A DNA stretch of 64,000 nucleotides from Paenibacillus sp. FSL H8-0332. Lineage in GTDB: Bacteria; Bacillota; Bacilli; Paenibacillales; Paenibacillaceae. Of this stretch, positions 42,534 through 50,593 are shown piece by piece (within the stretch, counting starts at the first letter, position 1; each line of letters opens with the position of its first letter). Location of the stretch: NCBI RefSeq assembly GCF_037963835.1, contig NZ_CP150145.1, positions 4,340,001 to 4,404,000 on the forward strand, given 5' to 3'. The notes beneath the pieces were generated by a model that made no database searches, was not told the origin of the DNA, and was given only the letters and a program-made list of their open reading frames with translations. The position numbers were made by a program, and so were the translations under genes.

Positions 42534-43136
42534 TTAGGCGAAAAGCTTGGCTGCATGGCGTTCTTCATACGCGGCAATCTCATCCGCATGCTGAAGCGTC
42601 AGACCAATATCGTCCAGCCCCTGCAGCAGGAACTGGCGGCGGTGCTCATCCAGCTCAAAGGTGATGGCCAGACCATAATCATCACTCAGCTTGTTGTTCT
42701 CCAGATCCACTGTAAGCGCGTAGCCCTCATGCTGCGCCGTGCGGCTGAACAGATCGTCTACCTGGGTCTCCGAGAGCTTGATCGGCAGAATGCCGTTCTT
42801 GAAGCAGTTATTATAGAAGATGTCGGCATAGGAAGGTGCGATAACCACTTTGAACCCGTAATCCATGATGGCCCAAGGAGCATGCTCCCGGGAGGAGCCG
42901 CAGCCGAAATTCGCGCGGGAGATCAGTACAGAAGCTCCCTCATAACGCGGTTTGTTCATCTCAAATGCCGGATTGTCATTTCCCGCTTCATCAAAACGCC
43001 ATTCGTAAAAGAGAAATTGGCCAAAGCCTGTGCGCTCGATCCGTTTCAGAAACTGCTTGGGAATAATCGCATCCGTATCTACATTAACCCGGTCTACTGG
43101 GGCTACAATTCCTGTTAACTTCTTGAATTCTTCCAT
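42534..43136 (-). CDS. leuD: 3-isopropylmalate dehydratase small subunit
   Basis: Small (swivel) subunit of isopropylmalate isomerase in leucine synthesis, 200 residues. Marks are VDTDAIIPKQFLKRIERTGFG, the substrate loop NFGCGSSREHAPWA, and ADIFYNNCFKNGILPI. GGAGG lies before the ATG at 43136, 25 bp after leuC. Together with LeuC it turns 2-isopropylmalate into 3-isopropylmalate. Confidence 0.96.
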   Translation of the reverse strand: MEEFKKLTGIVAPVDRVNVDTDAIIPKQFLKRIERTGFGQFLFYEWRFDEAGNDNPAFEMNKPRYEGASVLISRANFGCGSSREHAPWAIMDYGFKVVIAPSYADIFYNNCFKNGILPIKLSETQVDDLFSRTAQHEGYALTVDLENNKLSDDYGLAITFELDEHRRQFLLQGLDDIGLTLQHADEIAAYEERHAAKLFA

Positions 43137-43161
43137 TTGCTGTATCCTCCTGCTCTCTCAA

Positions 43162-44586
43162 TTATGAGTTGACGGCTTCCGTCTTGTAGTTCCAGTCACG
43201 CACATCGGTGAAGCGTCCTTTGATAGCTGCCGCTGCCGCCATAGCAGGAGAGACCAGATGTGTGCGTCCGCCGCGTCCCTGGCGTCCTTCAAAGTTACGG
43301 TTGGAGGTAGAGGCGCAGCGCTGTCCCGGCTGCAGAACATCCGGATTCATCGCCAGGCACATACTGCAGCCGGCTTCACGCCATTCAAAGCCCGCTTCGG
43401 TGAATACTTTGTCCAGACCTTCCTTCTCGGCCTGCATCTTCACGCGTCCGGAGCCTGGCACAACGATCGCTGTAACCTTGTCGGATACCTTATGGCCTTT
43501 GGCTACTTCAGCCGCGGCCCGCAGATCCTCAATCCGGCCGTTAGTGCAGGAGCCGATGAAGACATAATCAATTCCGATCTCGGAGATCGGCGTACCCGGA
43601 ACCAGATCCATATATTCAAGCGCCTTCTCGGCGGCTTTGCGTTCATTCTCGGTAGTGAAATCAGCAGGGTTCGGTACGGTAGAGTTGATATCCGTTCCCA
43701 TACCAGGGCTGGTGCCCCAGGTTACCTGCGGGATAAGTGTCTCTACATCGAATTCCACCACTGTATCATACTGGGCGCCTTCGTCACTTACAAGGCCTTT
43801 CCAGGTCTCAACGGCGGCATCATACGCTTCACCCTGCGGCACATATTGGCGTCCGCGCAGATAACTGAAGGTAGTCTCATCCGGTGCGATCAGGCCCGCT
43901 CTTGCTCCGCCTTCGATCGACATGTTGCAGACGGTCATGCGCTCTTCCATCGACAGCTCACGGATCGCTTCGCCGGTATATTCGATAACATAGCCAGTCG
44001 CAAAGTCCGTTCCGTATTTGGCAATTACGCCGAGAATCATATCCTTGGCGGTCACTCCCGGATTACGGCTGCCGGTGAAGCGAACCTCCATGGTCTTGGC
44101 CTTGGACTGCTGCAGGCACTGGGTTGCCAGTACATGCTCAACTTCGCTGGTGCCGATCCCGAAGGCCAATGCACCGAAGGCTCCGTGTGTGGAGGTATGG
44201 CTGTCTCCGCAGACAATCGTCTTGCCGGGATGGGTCAGGCCAATCTCAGGTCCCATTACGTGAACGACACCTTGGTCAATATCATTCAGGTCAAACAATC
44301 TTACGCCGAAATCACGGCAGTTCTGCGAGAGTGTATCAATCTGCTGCTTGGAGATCGGATCGGTAATATTGAAACGGTCCTTGGTAGGCACGTTATGATC
44401 CATTGTGGCAAAGGTAAGTCCCGGACGGCGGACCTTACGGCCGCTCAGGCGCAGTCCTTCAAACGCCTGCGGGGAAGTCACTTCATGAACCAGATGGAGA
44501 TCGATATAAATAATGCTCGGCTTACTTTCTTCCTGATGAATAACGTGATTGTCCCAAATCTTCTCAAACATTGTCTTATTGCCCAT
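43162..44586 (-). CDS. leuC: 3-isopropylmalate dehydratase large subunit
   Basis: Large, Fe-S subunit of isopropylmalate isomerase, 474 residues. The cluster cysteines are in FIGSCTNGR and GCSMCLAMN, and the aconitase-family marks CGDSHTSTHGAFGALAFGIGTSEVEHV and ASTSNRNFEGRQG are clear. The ATG at 44586 has GAGGTG six bases before it; an upstream GTG at 44595 is part of that RBS. It is divergent from a LysR-type gene, which is probably its regulator. leuA and leuB are not in the window. Confidence 0.96.
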   Translation of the reverse strand: MGNKTMFEKIWDNHVIHQEESKPSIIYIDLHLVHEVTSPQAFEGLRLSGRKVRRPGLTFATMDHNVPTKDRFNITDPISKQQIDTLSQNCRDFGVRLFDLNDIDQGVVHVMGPEIGLTHPGKTIVCGDSHTSTHGAFGALAFGIGTSEVEHVLATQCLQQSKAKTMEVRFTGSRNPGVTAKDMILGVIAKYGTDFATGYVIEYTGEAIRELSMEERMTVCNMSIEGGARAGLIAPDETTFSYLRGRQYVPQGEAYDAAVETWKGLVSDEGAQYDTVVEFDVETLIPQVTWGTSPGMGTDINSTVPNPADFTTENERKAAEKALEYMDLVPGTPISEIGIDYVFIGSCTNGRIEDLRAAAEVAKGHKVSDKVTAIVVPGSGRVKMQAEKEGLDKVFTEAGFEWREAGCSMCLAMNPDVLQPGQRCASTSNRNFEGRQGRGGRTHLVSPAMAAAAAIKGRFTDVRDWNYKTEAVNS

Positions 44587-44652
44587 GAATTTCACCTCAT
44601 ATAGTAGAATCGTTCCTATGAAGAGAGCGTGGAGTCTCTCTTGAATGTTCTA

Positions 44653-44682
44653 AATATAACATCGGTGCGTTTATAATTCCAA
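44653..44682 (-). promoter_or_regulatory. Probable promoter of leuCD
   Basis: On the minus strand TTGGAA (44677-44682), an 18-base spacer and TATATT (44653-44658), placing the start about 60 bp before the leuC ATG. Its -35 is about 18 bp from the LysR-box palindrome. Confidence 0.5.
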
Positions 44683-44699
44683 GATATGATTTCTATAGG

Positions 44700-44722
44700 G
44701 TTTATAGGTTATACTTATAAAC
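44700..44722. promoter_or_regulatory. LysR-type regulator box in leuC/lysR divergent region
   Basis: A 23-bp dyad with arms GTTTATA and TATAAAC, plus inner GT/AC pairs, that fits the T-N11-A pattern of LysR regulators. It lies 30 bp before the lysR-type ATG and upstream of the leuC -35, suited to repress one gene and activate the other. Confidence 0.62.
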
Positions 44723-44752
44723 AGATGATCTACACGTTAAAGGAGCTTATAT

Positions 44753-45664
44753 ATGGAACTCAGACAATTACAATATACGCTGCAGATTGCTGCAGAACGG
44801 AACTTCTCCCGCGCGGCCGAGAAGCTGCATATCGCCCAGCCCTCGCTGAGCCAGCAGCTGTCGAAGCTGGAGAAGGAGCTTGGTGTGCTGCTCTTCCAGC
44901 GTAATACCAGCTCGGTAGAGCTAACCTATGCCGGTGAGAAATTCGTAGAACAGGCTCAAGGGATCATCGATGCCGTTGAACTGCTGCGGCAGGAGATGTC
45001 CGATATCTCCCAGCTTCGCACAGGACGCGTAATGGTCGGCAGCATGCCGATCACCGGAGCGCATCTGCTCCCGCATGTGCTGCCTGTGTTCAAGAGCAAA
45101 TATGCCGAGGTTGAAATTACCCTGCTGGAGGACTCGTCCATGAATCTGGAGAAGCTGACAGCCAGCGGCCAGACCGATCTCAGCCTGCTCTCCCTGCCGC
45201 TCGAAATTCCGACCCTGGCCTACGAGGTGCTCGGTGAGGAGCCGATCGATCTTGCCGTTCCGCCGGGGCATCTGCTGGCCGGCCGTGAACCTCAGGGCAT
45301 ACGCACCAGCTTGTCCGAGCTTAAGGATGAACCGTTTATCGTGCTTAAGGAAGGCCAGGGCTTCCGTAAAATGACCGTGGAATTATGTCGCGAAGCCGGA
45401 TTCGAGCCACGGATTGTCTTCGAGAGCAACAATATGGAGACGGTCCAGTCGCTGGTTGCTGCCGGGATGGGCGTTACTCTGGTGCCCCACTTTATTGCAC
45501 GCGCTGCCAGGAGTGAATTCGTACCGGTCTACCTTCCGCTGGCTGAGCCGGTGCCAAGCCGGACGCTGGTTATTGCCTACCGGCGCGGACGTTACTTGTC
45601 CCGTGCAGCCGAAGCTTTTATTGAGACCTTCAAGGATACCGTGGCGGGTCTGACCGGTAACTAA
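44753..45664 (+). CDS. LysR-family transcriptional regulator next to leuCD
   Basis: Regulator of 303 residues. The N-terminal helix-turn-helix is MELRQLQYTLQIAAERNFSRAAEKLHIAQPSLSQQLSKLEKELGV-like, of the CysL/GltC/YwbI type. The effector domain runs from about 90 to 295 (GRVMVGSMPITGAHLLPHVLPVF, LVAAGMGVTLVPHFIA). AAAGGAG precedes the ATG. Divergent placement and a dyad between the genes suggest that it controls leuCD, perhaps with isopropylmalate or a related acid as ligand. That ligand is inferred from position only. Confidence 0.9.
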   Translation: MELRQLQYTLQIAAERNFSRAAEKLHIAQPSLSQQLSKLEKELGVLLFQRNTSSVELTYAGEKFVEQAQGIIDAVELLRQEMSDISQLRTGRVMVGSMPITGAHLLPHVLPVFKSKYAEVEITLLEDSSMNLEKLTASGQTDLSLLSLPLEIPTLAYEVLGEEPIDLAVPPGHLLAGREPQGIRTSLSELKDEPFIVLKEGQGFRKMTVELCREAGFEPRIVFESNNMETVQSLVAAGMGVTLVPHFIARAARSEFVPVYLPLAEPVPSRTLVIAYRRGRYLSRAAEAFIETFKDTVAGLTGN

Positions 45665-45769
45665 CCTTAGTAAACATGCGGGCAGTGTTCTCATCCACAG
45701 GTCTCTGCCCAACAGGATAAACATAAATCGTGCTGCCTGCGCTGCCTGAAAAAATTTGTCTGCGGCTCT

Positions 45770-45798
45770 TTGCAAACCCTGCTGCCCCATGGTATCCT
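45770..45798 (+). promoter_or_regulatory. Sigma-A promoter of proBAC
   Basis: TTGCAA (45770-45775), a 17-base spacer and TATCCT (45793-45798). The predicted start near 45805 lies just before the T-box stem I. Confidence 0.6.
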
Positions 45799-45805
45799 AA
45801 GTGAC

Positions 45806-46056
45806 AAATAGTGAAACGTGCTGACGGGACCAGTAAGAATAGACGTATATTCGTGTGCAGAGAGTAAATTCCTGAAGGCTGGGAGAATTTACCGCGAAGG
45901 TCATTCTGAATCCTACCCCTGAGCGGCCTGCCATGCAGGACGGATACTCCCGTTATGAGAATGAAGTCGGATGAACCCTCATCAATGAAGGTGGTACCGC
46001 GGAAGTTAATCAAGCTTTCGTCCTTTGCTAAGTCTAAGGATGGGGGCTTTTTGTCA
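45806..46056 (+). promoter_or_regulatory. T-box riboswitch, proline specifier, controlling proBAC
   Basis: Tests tRNA charging by direct binding. Stem I starts ACGGGA-cca-GTA and closes with TACtCCCGT near 45955. The AGAGAG/GCTGGGAG features of stem I are visible. The specifier loop reads GAAT-CCT-ACC, so the codon is CCT (Pro) at 45912-45914. The T-box GGTGGTACCGCGG is at 45990-46002; its TGGT pairs with an ACCA acceptor end. The competing terminator is TCCTT-tgctaagtct-AAGGA, extended by G-U-rich pairs and followed by TTTTT (46011-46054). Uncharged tRNA-Pro should switch the pro genes on. Confidence 0.93.
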
Positions 46057-46103
46057 TTTTCGGGCGTTACAGGCATTTCAATTCGAGAGGAAAGTGAAAG
46101 ACA

Positions 46104-47207
46104 ATGACGACAAGAATTGTGGTCAAAATCGGCAGCAGCTCGCTCACGGGTCCTGAAGGCGGCCTCAACCGTGAGGCGGTAGCCTTCTTTGCTGCTGAGA
46201 TAGCAGCGCTCCGCAAGGACGGCTGTGAAGTGCTGCTGGTCACCTCAGGGGCGGTCGCAGCCGGATTCCGGGGCATCGGTTATGCCTCCCGCCCAAAGCT
46301 GCTGCATGAGAAGCAGGCAGCGGCGGCGGTAGGACAGGTTATGCTGATGCAGGCCTATCAGGAGGCCTTCGCAGTTCACGGCATTCCCACTGCTCAGATT
46401 CTCCTGACCCGTACAGACTTCTGCAGCCGCCGGGCCATGAACAACGCCATGATGACGGTTGAAGAATTACTCCGCCAAGGCGCAGTGCCCGTGTTCAACG
46501 AGAATGACACCGTATCGGTGGATGAGCTGAAGTTCGGTGACAACGATACCTTGTCGGCACTGGTCGCCAATCTTCTGAAGGCCTCGCATCTGCTGGTGCT
46601 GACCGATATGGACGGCGTCTACAGCGGCGATCCCCGCAAGCACCCGGATGCGGTGCGGTATCAGCACATTGAAGAGATTACGCCTGAGATCTATGCCATT
46701 GCAGGCGGTGCAGGCTCAAGCGTGGGCACCGGCGGCATGCGCTCCAAGATCGACGCGGCCAAGATCGCCACGCGGGGCGGCGTTCCGGTCTTCGTGGGCC
46801 GGGTTACGGAGCCCGGGGATTTGTCACAGGCCGCCGCCGGAACGGGCAAAGGCACTTATTTTGCCACCACACTGTCTTCTCTGCCGGTCAAAAAGCAATG
46901 GCTGGGCTTCATGTCCACCCCGCTTGGATCACTATATGTCGATGACGGGGCTGTTGAAGCGCTGCTCCACGGAGGGCATAGCCTGCTGCCAGTCGGGGTT
47001 AGACGCATTGAAGGCAGCTTCCATTCGGGAGATGTCGTCGAGGTGCTCGGCCCGGATGCGCAGCTGCTTGGACGGGGTATCGTCAATTATGATGACACCC
47101 AGCTCCGCAGCATTCAGGGACTTCCCAGCCGCGAGATTGTGCCCAAGCTGGGTGAAGTGCACCGGCTGGAGGTTATCCACCGGGACGAGTGGATCACGCT
47201 GCGTTAA
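46104..47207 (+). CDS. proB: Glutamate 5-kinase
   Basis: First step of proline synthesis: ATP plus glutamate to gamma-glutamyl phosphate. It has 367 residues. The amino acid kinase domain (1-260) shows VVKIGSSSLT, VTSGAVAAGF, FNENDTVSVDELKFGDNDTLSALVA and LTDMDGVYSGDP. The C-terminal PUA domain (about 275-360) includes FHSGDVVEVLG. The start is the ATG at 46104 with GAGAGG upstream. It is the first gene behind the proline T-box. Confidence 0.96.
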   Translation: MTTRIVVKIGSSSLTGPEGGLNREAVAFFAAEIAALRKDGCEVLLVTSGAVAAGFRGIGYASRPKLLHEKQAAAAVGQVMLMQAYQEAFAVHGIPTAQILLTRTDFCSRRAMNNAMMTVEELLRQGAVPVFNENDTVSVDELKFGDNDTLSALVANLLKASHLLVLTDMDGVYSGDPRKHPDAVRYQHIEEITPEIYAIAGGAGSSVGTGGMRSKIDAAKIATRGGVPVFVGRVTEPGDLSQAAAGTGKGTYFATTLSSLPVKKQWLGFMSTPLGSLYVDDGAVEALLHGGHSLLPVGVRRIEGSFHSGDVVEVLGPDAQLLGRGIVNYDDTQLRSIQGLPSREIVPKLGEVHRLEVIHRDEWITLR

Positions 47208-47263
47208 TTTTATACAACCTATTGTATTTCCATAGGCCAACATAACTTTTAGGAGGAATTGCC

Positions 47264-48511
47264 ATGAGTGAAGTGGTTAACAAGACAACGCTGGCCAAAG
47301 CAACCACAGGGGTACTCGCAAGCTTGACTACCGCCCAGAAGAATGAAGCCCTGCTGGTAATGGCTGCCGCCCTGCGCGCCGAAGCGGACTACATTATCGC
47401 CGCCAACGCCGAAGACCTGGAACGCGGGCGGCTAAACGGGACACCGGAGTCGATGCTCGACCGGCTGGCCCTGGATGCGGGACGGATTGACAGTATAGCC
47501 GAAGGCTTGCAGCAGATTGCCGTGCTGCCTGATCCGGTTGGAGACAATCTGGAGACGATCGAACGGCCGAACGGTCTGCACATCGAGAAGGTACGGGTTC
47601 CGCTTGGGGTGATTGGCATTATCTATGAAGCACGCCCCAACGTCACCGTTGACGCTGCCGGATTGTGCCTTAAGACTGGCAATGCTGTGGTGCTGCGCGG
47701 CGGTTCCTCTGCCCTCTCCTCTAATCGCGCTATCATCGAGGTACTGCACCGCGCACTTGCGGGTACAGCCCTTCCGCCGGATGCCTTGCAGCTGATTGAA
47801 GATCCTAACCGCTCTTCTGTAGATGAAATGCTGAAGCTAAACGGACTGCTGGATGTCATCATTCCGCGCGGAGGAAGCTCTCTGATTCAGAATGTGGTTC
47901 TGAATGCCACCGTACCGGTTATTGAAACAGGAGCAGGCATATGCCATACTTATCTGGATGCAAGTGCCAATCCGGAAATGGCGCAGCGTATTAGCGTGAA
48001 TGCGAAGGCCCAGCGGCCTTCGGTCTGCAATTCAATGGAGACGCTGCTGGTTCACCGCGCTTATGCCGAAGAGCATCTGGCCGCACTCGCTGAAGCCTTC
48101 CGCGAGGCCCGTGTGGAGCTGCGCGGCTGCCAGGATACCGTTGCTCTTATCCCTTGGGCTGTGCCTGCCACACCGGAAGACTTCGCTACAGAATACAACG
48201 ATTATATTCTAAATATTCGTATCGTGGACACCCTAGAAGAGGCTCTCGGACATATCGCGGAGTTCGGCACCAAGCATTCCGAATGTATTGTGACAGAAGA
48301 CGCGGCGAATGCTGCCCGCTTCCTGCAGGAGGTTGACGCGGCGGCGGTGTACCACAACGCATCTACCCGGTTCACGGACGGCTTTGAATTCGGCTTCGGC
48401 GCCGAGATCGGCATCAGCACCCAGAAGCTCCATGCACGCGGCCCTATGGGACTGCCCGCATTGACTTCAACCAAATATATGATTCACGGCTCCGGCCAAA
48501 TCAGGGGTTAA
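47264..48511 (+). CDS. proA: Glutamate-5-semialdehyde dehydrogenase (gamma-glutamyl phosphate reductase)
   Basis: Second step of proline synthesis, NADPH-dependent reduction of gamma-glutamyl phosphate. It has 415 residues of the aldehyde dehydrogenase fold. The catalytic Cys255 is in AQRPSVCNSMETLL, and cofactor-side motifs LGVIGIIYEARPNVT and LRGGSSALSSNRAI are present, as is the C-terminal ARGPMGLPALTSTKY. AGGAGG lies before the ATG, 56 bp after proB. It probably acts with ProB as a complex to protect the labile phosphate. Confidence 0.96.
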   Translation: MSEVVNKTTLAKATTGVLASLTTAQKNEALLVMAAALRAEADYIIAANAEDLERGRLNGTPESMLDRLALDAGRIDSIAEGLQQIAVLPDPVGDNLETIERPNGLHIEKVRVPLGVIGIIYEARPNVTVDAAGLCLKTGNAVVLRGGSSALSSNRAIIEVLHRALAGTALPPDALQLIEDPNRSSVDEMLKLNGLLDVIIPRGGSSLIQNVVLNATVPVIETGAGICHTYLDASANPEMAQRISVNAKAQRPSVCNSMETLLVHRAYAEEHLAALAEAFREARVELRGCQDTVALIPWAVPATPEDFATEYNDYILNIRIVDTLEEALGHIAEFGTKHSECIVTEDAANAARFLQEVDAAAVYHNASTRFTDGFEFGFGAEIGISTQKLHARGPMGLPALTSTKYMIHGSGQIRG

Positions 48512-48541
48512 CTCACTCAACTTATAGGGGGACTGCCAGCC

Positions 48542-49408
48542 ATGTGCCAGCAACCAGCAATTCCGCTCATCAATCATAATATCGTTTTTTATGGCGCAGG
48601 CTCGATGGCTGAGGCCATTGTGCGGGGAATAATCGCCCGCAATGTAGTGGAATCGGGCCGAATTATTATGCTGAACCGCAGCAGCAGTGAGCGTCTGGCC
48701 GAACTCCGCAGCCGTTATGGCGTGCTCGGCTACAATGCTCCCGAGTCCAAGCTTGAGGCTCTGCGCACTGCGCCGGTCATCGTTCTAGCCATGAAGCCCA
48801 AAGATGCTGCCGAAGCACTCCGTACCCTAGGCCCGCTGCTGTCGCCGGATCAGCTCGTGATCTCCGTGATTGCCGGGCTAACCATCCGTACGATGCAAGG
48901 CTTGCTGGGTAATCCGCAGCCTGTGGTCCGTTCTATGCCTAACACCTCAAGCTCCATCGGCCTCGGCGCTACCGGGATTGCCTTCTCCAAGGAGGTTGGC
49001 GAGGAGAGCCGCCGTACAGCCCTTAATATCTTCGAAGCGGTTGGCCTGACGGCGGTCATTGACGAGGAACGGATGGAGACCTTAACCGGGATTTCCGGCA
49101 GCGGACCGGCTTACATCTATTACATGATGGAAGCGATGATTGCCGCCGGCATCCGCGGAGGGCTGCCGCTGGAGCAGAGCCGTGAGCTGACCGTCCAGAC
49201 CGTACTGGGTGCAGCCCGGATGGTGCAGCAGACCGGTGAAGAGCCTGCCGCCCTGCGCAAGAAGGTCACCTCGCCGAATGGATCTACCCAAGCGGCGATT
49301 GAAGTGCTGGAGCGCGGCGATTTCTTCGAGACTGTCATATCTGCCGTCAACCGCTGTGCGGAACGTTCCCGCGAGATGGGCTCGGCGCTGGAGAAGGAGC
49401 TGCACTAA
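48542..49408 (+). CDS. proC: Pyrroline-5-carboxylate reductase
   Basis: Last step of proline synthesis, reducing pyrroline-5-carboxylate to proline. It has 288 residues. The Rossmann motif FYGAGSMAEAIVRG stands near the N-terminus, LAMKPKDA follows, and the dimer-domain signature GISGSGPAYIYYMMEAMIAAGIRGGL is complete. GGGGG precedes the ATG, 30 bp after proA. The whole path from glutamate is thus under one T-box. Confidence 0.95.
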   Translation: MCQQPAIPLINHNIVFYGAGSMAEAIVRGIIARNVVESGRIIMLNRSSSERLAELRSRYGVLGYNAPESKLEALRTAPVIVLAMKPKDAAEALRTLGPLLSPDQLVISVIAGLTIRTMQGLLGNPQPVVRSMPNTSSSIGLGATGIAFSKEVGEESRRTALNIFEAVGLTAVIDEERMETLTGISGSGPAYIYYMMEAMIAAGIRGGLPLEQSRELTVQTVLGAARMVQQTGEEPAALRKKVTSPNGSTQAAIEVLERGDFFETVISAVNRCAERSREMGSALEKELH

Positions 49409-49453
49409 TTTTTCGGCCTAATTATTGATATTCTTACCACAACTTTCTTACTA

Positions 49454-49530
49454 CAGCATAACAGCCCGCAGGTCCTTCCATGTGAAGGGACTGCGGGCTG
49501 TGTGCTGGGAGCTTTAGCACACTTTTCTTG
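49454..49530 (+). terminator. Two hairpins ending proBAC
   Basis: First, ACAGCCCGCAG-gt-CCTTC / GAAGG-ga-CTGCGGGCTGT. Then GTGTGCT / AGCACAC (49500-49522) followed by TTTTCTT. The second has the T-run and is the likely stop. The rest of the 390-bp gap 49409-49799 holds a repeat-like hairpin (49603-49645) and the dnaD terminator, and no gene. Confidence 0.8.
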
Positions 49531-49602
49531 AAATCAGGGGCACTTCTGCCCCTCACCCCCGCTCCCCGCCCACTTTCAGTCAACTCATAGAGCAGCAAAC
49601 AA

Positions 49603-49645
49603 GTGGAAACGGCTTTGCCGTCCTTAAGAGGACGGCACCGTTTCA
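49603..49645. repeat. Hairpin element GAAACGGC...GCCGTTTC type
   Basis: GAAACGG-cttt-GCCGTCCT-taag-AGGACGGC-a-CCGTTTC is a nested near-perfect hairpin of about 40 bp. The core GCCGTCCT/AGGACGGC also occurs at 15194-15213, and a decayed form (AGAAACGGCTTACCGTCCTT) at 22306-22326. This suggests a small dispersed family. Confidence 0.6.
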
Positions 49646-49704
49646 GCGAGAAATAGATAGAAGGATAAATTATCGTGTGCAACATATAAAATCTTATATT
49701 TATT

Positions 49705-49750
49705 AAAAAAAGATGCCCCATAAGCCACATACATGACTTAAGGGACACCT
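49705..49750 (-). terminator. Terminator of asnS-dnaD operon
   Basis: Minus strand: AGGTGTCCCTTAAG pairs, with G-U pairs and one mismatch, with CTTATGGGGCATCT, followed by TTTTTTT. It lies 50 bp after the dnaD stop. Confidence 0.75.
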
Positions 49751-49799
49751 TAACCGGCCGGGCCTTGCCCTGAACCGGCATACACCTACTTCAATCCGC

Positions 49800-50570
49800 T
49801 CATCTGCCGCCGCCCCGGAATTTCTGGGAATAGGCTTTGACATCCTGGGCATTTTTCACCCGGTTGCGGGCCCATTCCAGCAGAATGCGGTCAATATACC
49901 GGAAATGAACCTTTCCTGCAAAGACCGACTCCTTCAGCGCGAGCAGAATCAGCTCCTCGGGATAGCGGTCTTCATCCACCCAGCCGGAGATGGATTCACA
50001 TTCCATGGGGGACAGCGGACGCCCGAATTCCTTCTCGAAAATGCTGAACAGACTCCGTCCGCCCTCTGCTTCCTTGTCACCCGGCACCGCAAGGCGGCCA
50101 TTGCCGCCGCCATCTGGTATCGGAGTCCCGGAGTGATGAGCCACCGCCCGTGCCCCCGGTTCCCTCCCGGCCTGACCGGGCTTCTCCTGTGCCTTCTCCC
50201 GCGAGACTTCCGCCAGATAAGCACCAAGCTTCGCGTATAAGCCGGAGAAGTTATAGCGCTCATAATGGATGTCCCTCAGCTCATCGTCGGCTCCGTCGAT
50301 GCTGATGAACCCCTCCTTCATGAGCTTCTGCAGCTCTCCGGCAATCACCGGAATACTGCGCCCGGTTACAGCCTGCAGCTCCTCCAGGGAAGGGAAATCA
50401 ATTCCCTCCACCTGCCGGAAAGAGAGCAGATGAATCAGCAGCATAGATTCGCTGCCGGTCAGATTCAGCTTGCGGTAATATTTCAAGAGTGCATAAGGAA
50501 TGACGGCCATTCCGTTCTCCAGGCCGAAGGCTACGCCCTCGCCCCAGGTATTCCAACCTTTTCCGTCCAT
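49800..50570 (-). CDS. dnaD: DnaD-type replication initiation protein
   Basis: Primosome protein that helps load the helicase at oriC and at restart sites. It has 256 residues. The N-terminal winged helix (about 20-105) includes YALLKYYRKLNLTGSESMLLIHLLSF and LQKLMKEGFI. A low-complexity linker (about 130-165) is followed by a C-terminal DnaB_2 domain with FEKEFGRPLSPMECESISGWVDE and FRYIDRILLEWAR, matching the YxxxIRxxW-type DNA-binding motif. It begins 23 bp after asnS, the same order as in Bacillus. Confidence 0.93.
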   Translation of the reverse strand: MDGKGWNTWGEGVAFGLENGMAVIPYALLKYYRKLNLTGSESMLLIHLLSFRQVEGIDFPSLEELQAVTGRSIPVIAGELQKLMKEGFISIDGADDELRDIHYERYNFSGLYAKLGAYLAEVSREKAQEKPGQAGREPGARAVAHHSGTPIPDGGGNGRLAVPGDKEAEGGRSLFSIFEKEFGRPLSPMECESISGWVDEDRYPEELILLALKESVFAGKVHFRYIDRILLEWARNRVKNAQDVKAYSQKFRGGGR

Positions 50571-50593
50571 ACTTAAGCCCCCTTTCCCTATTC

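Noticed and set aside
43258..44604. 448-codon open frame opposite leuC
   Set aside because: Antisense to a complete LeuC; no independent support.
44616..44645. AAGAGAG...CTCTCTT hairpin in the leuC leader as an attenuator
   Set aside because: Only 7-bp arms, no T-run and no competing structure; too little to call regulation.
49434..49781. 115-codon ORF between proC and dnaD
   Set aside because: It runs through two terminators and a hairpin repeat, and its translation is low quality.
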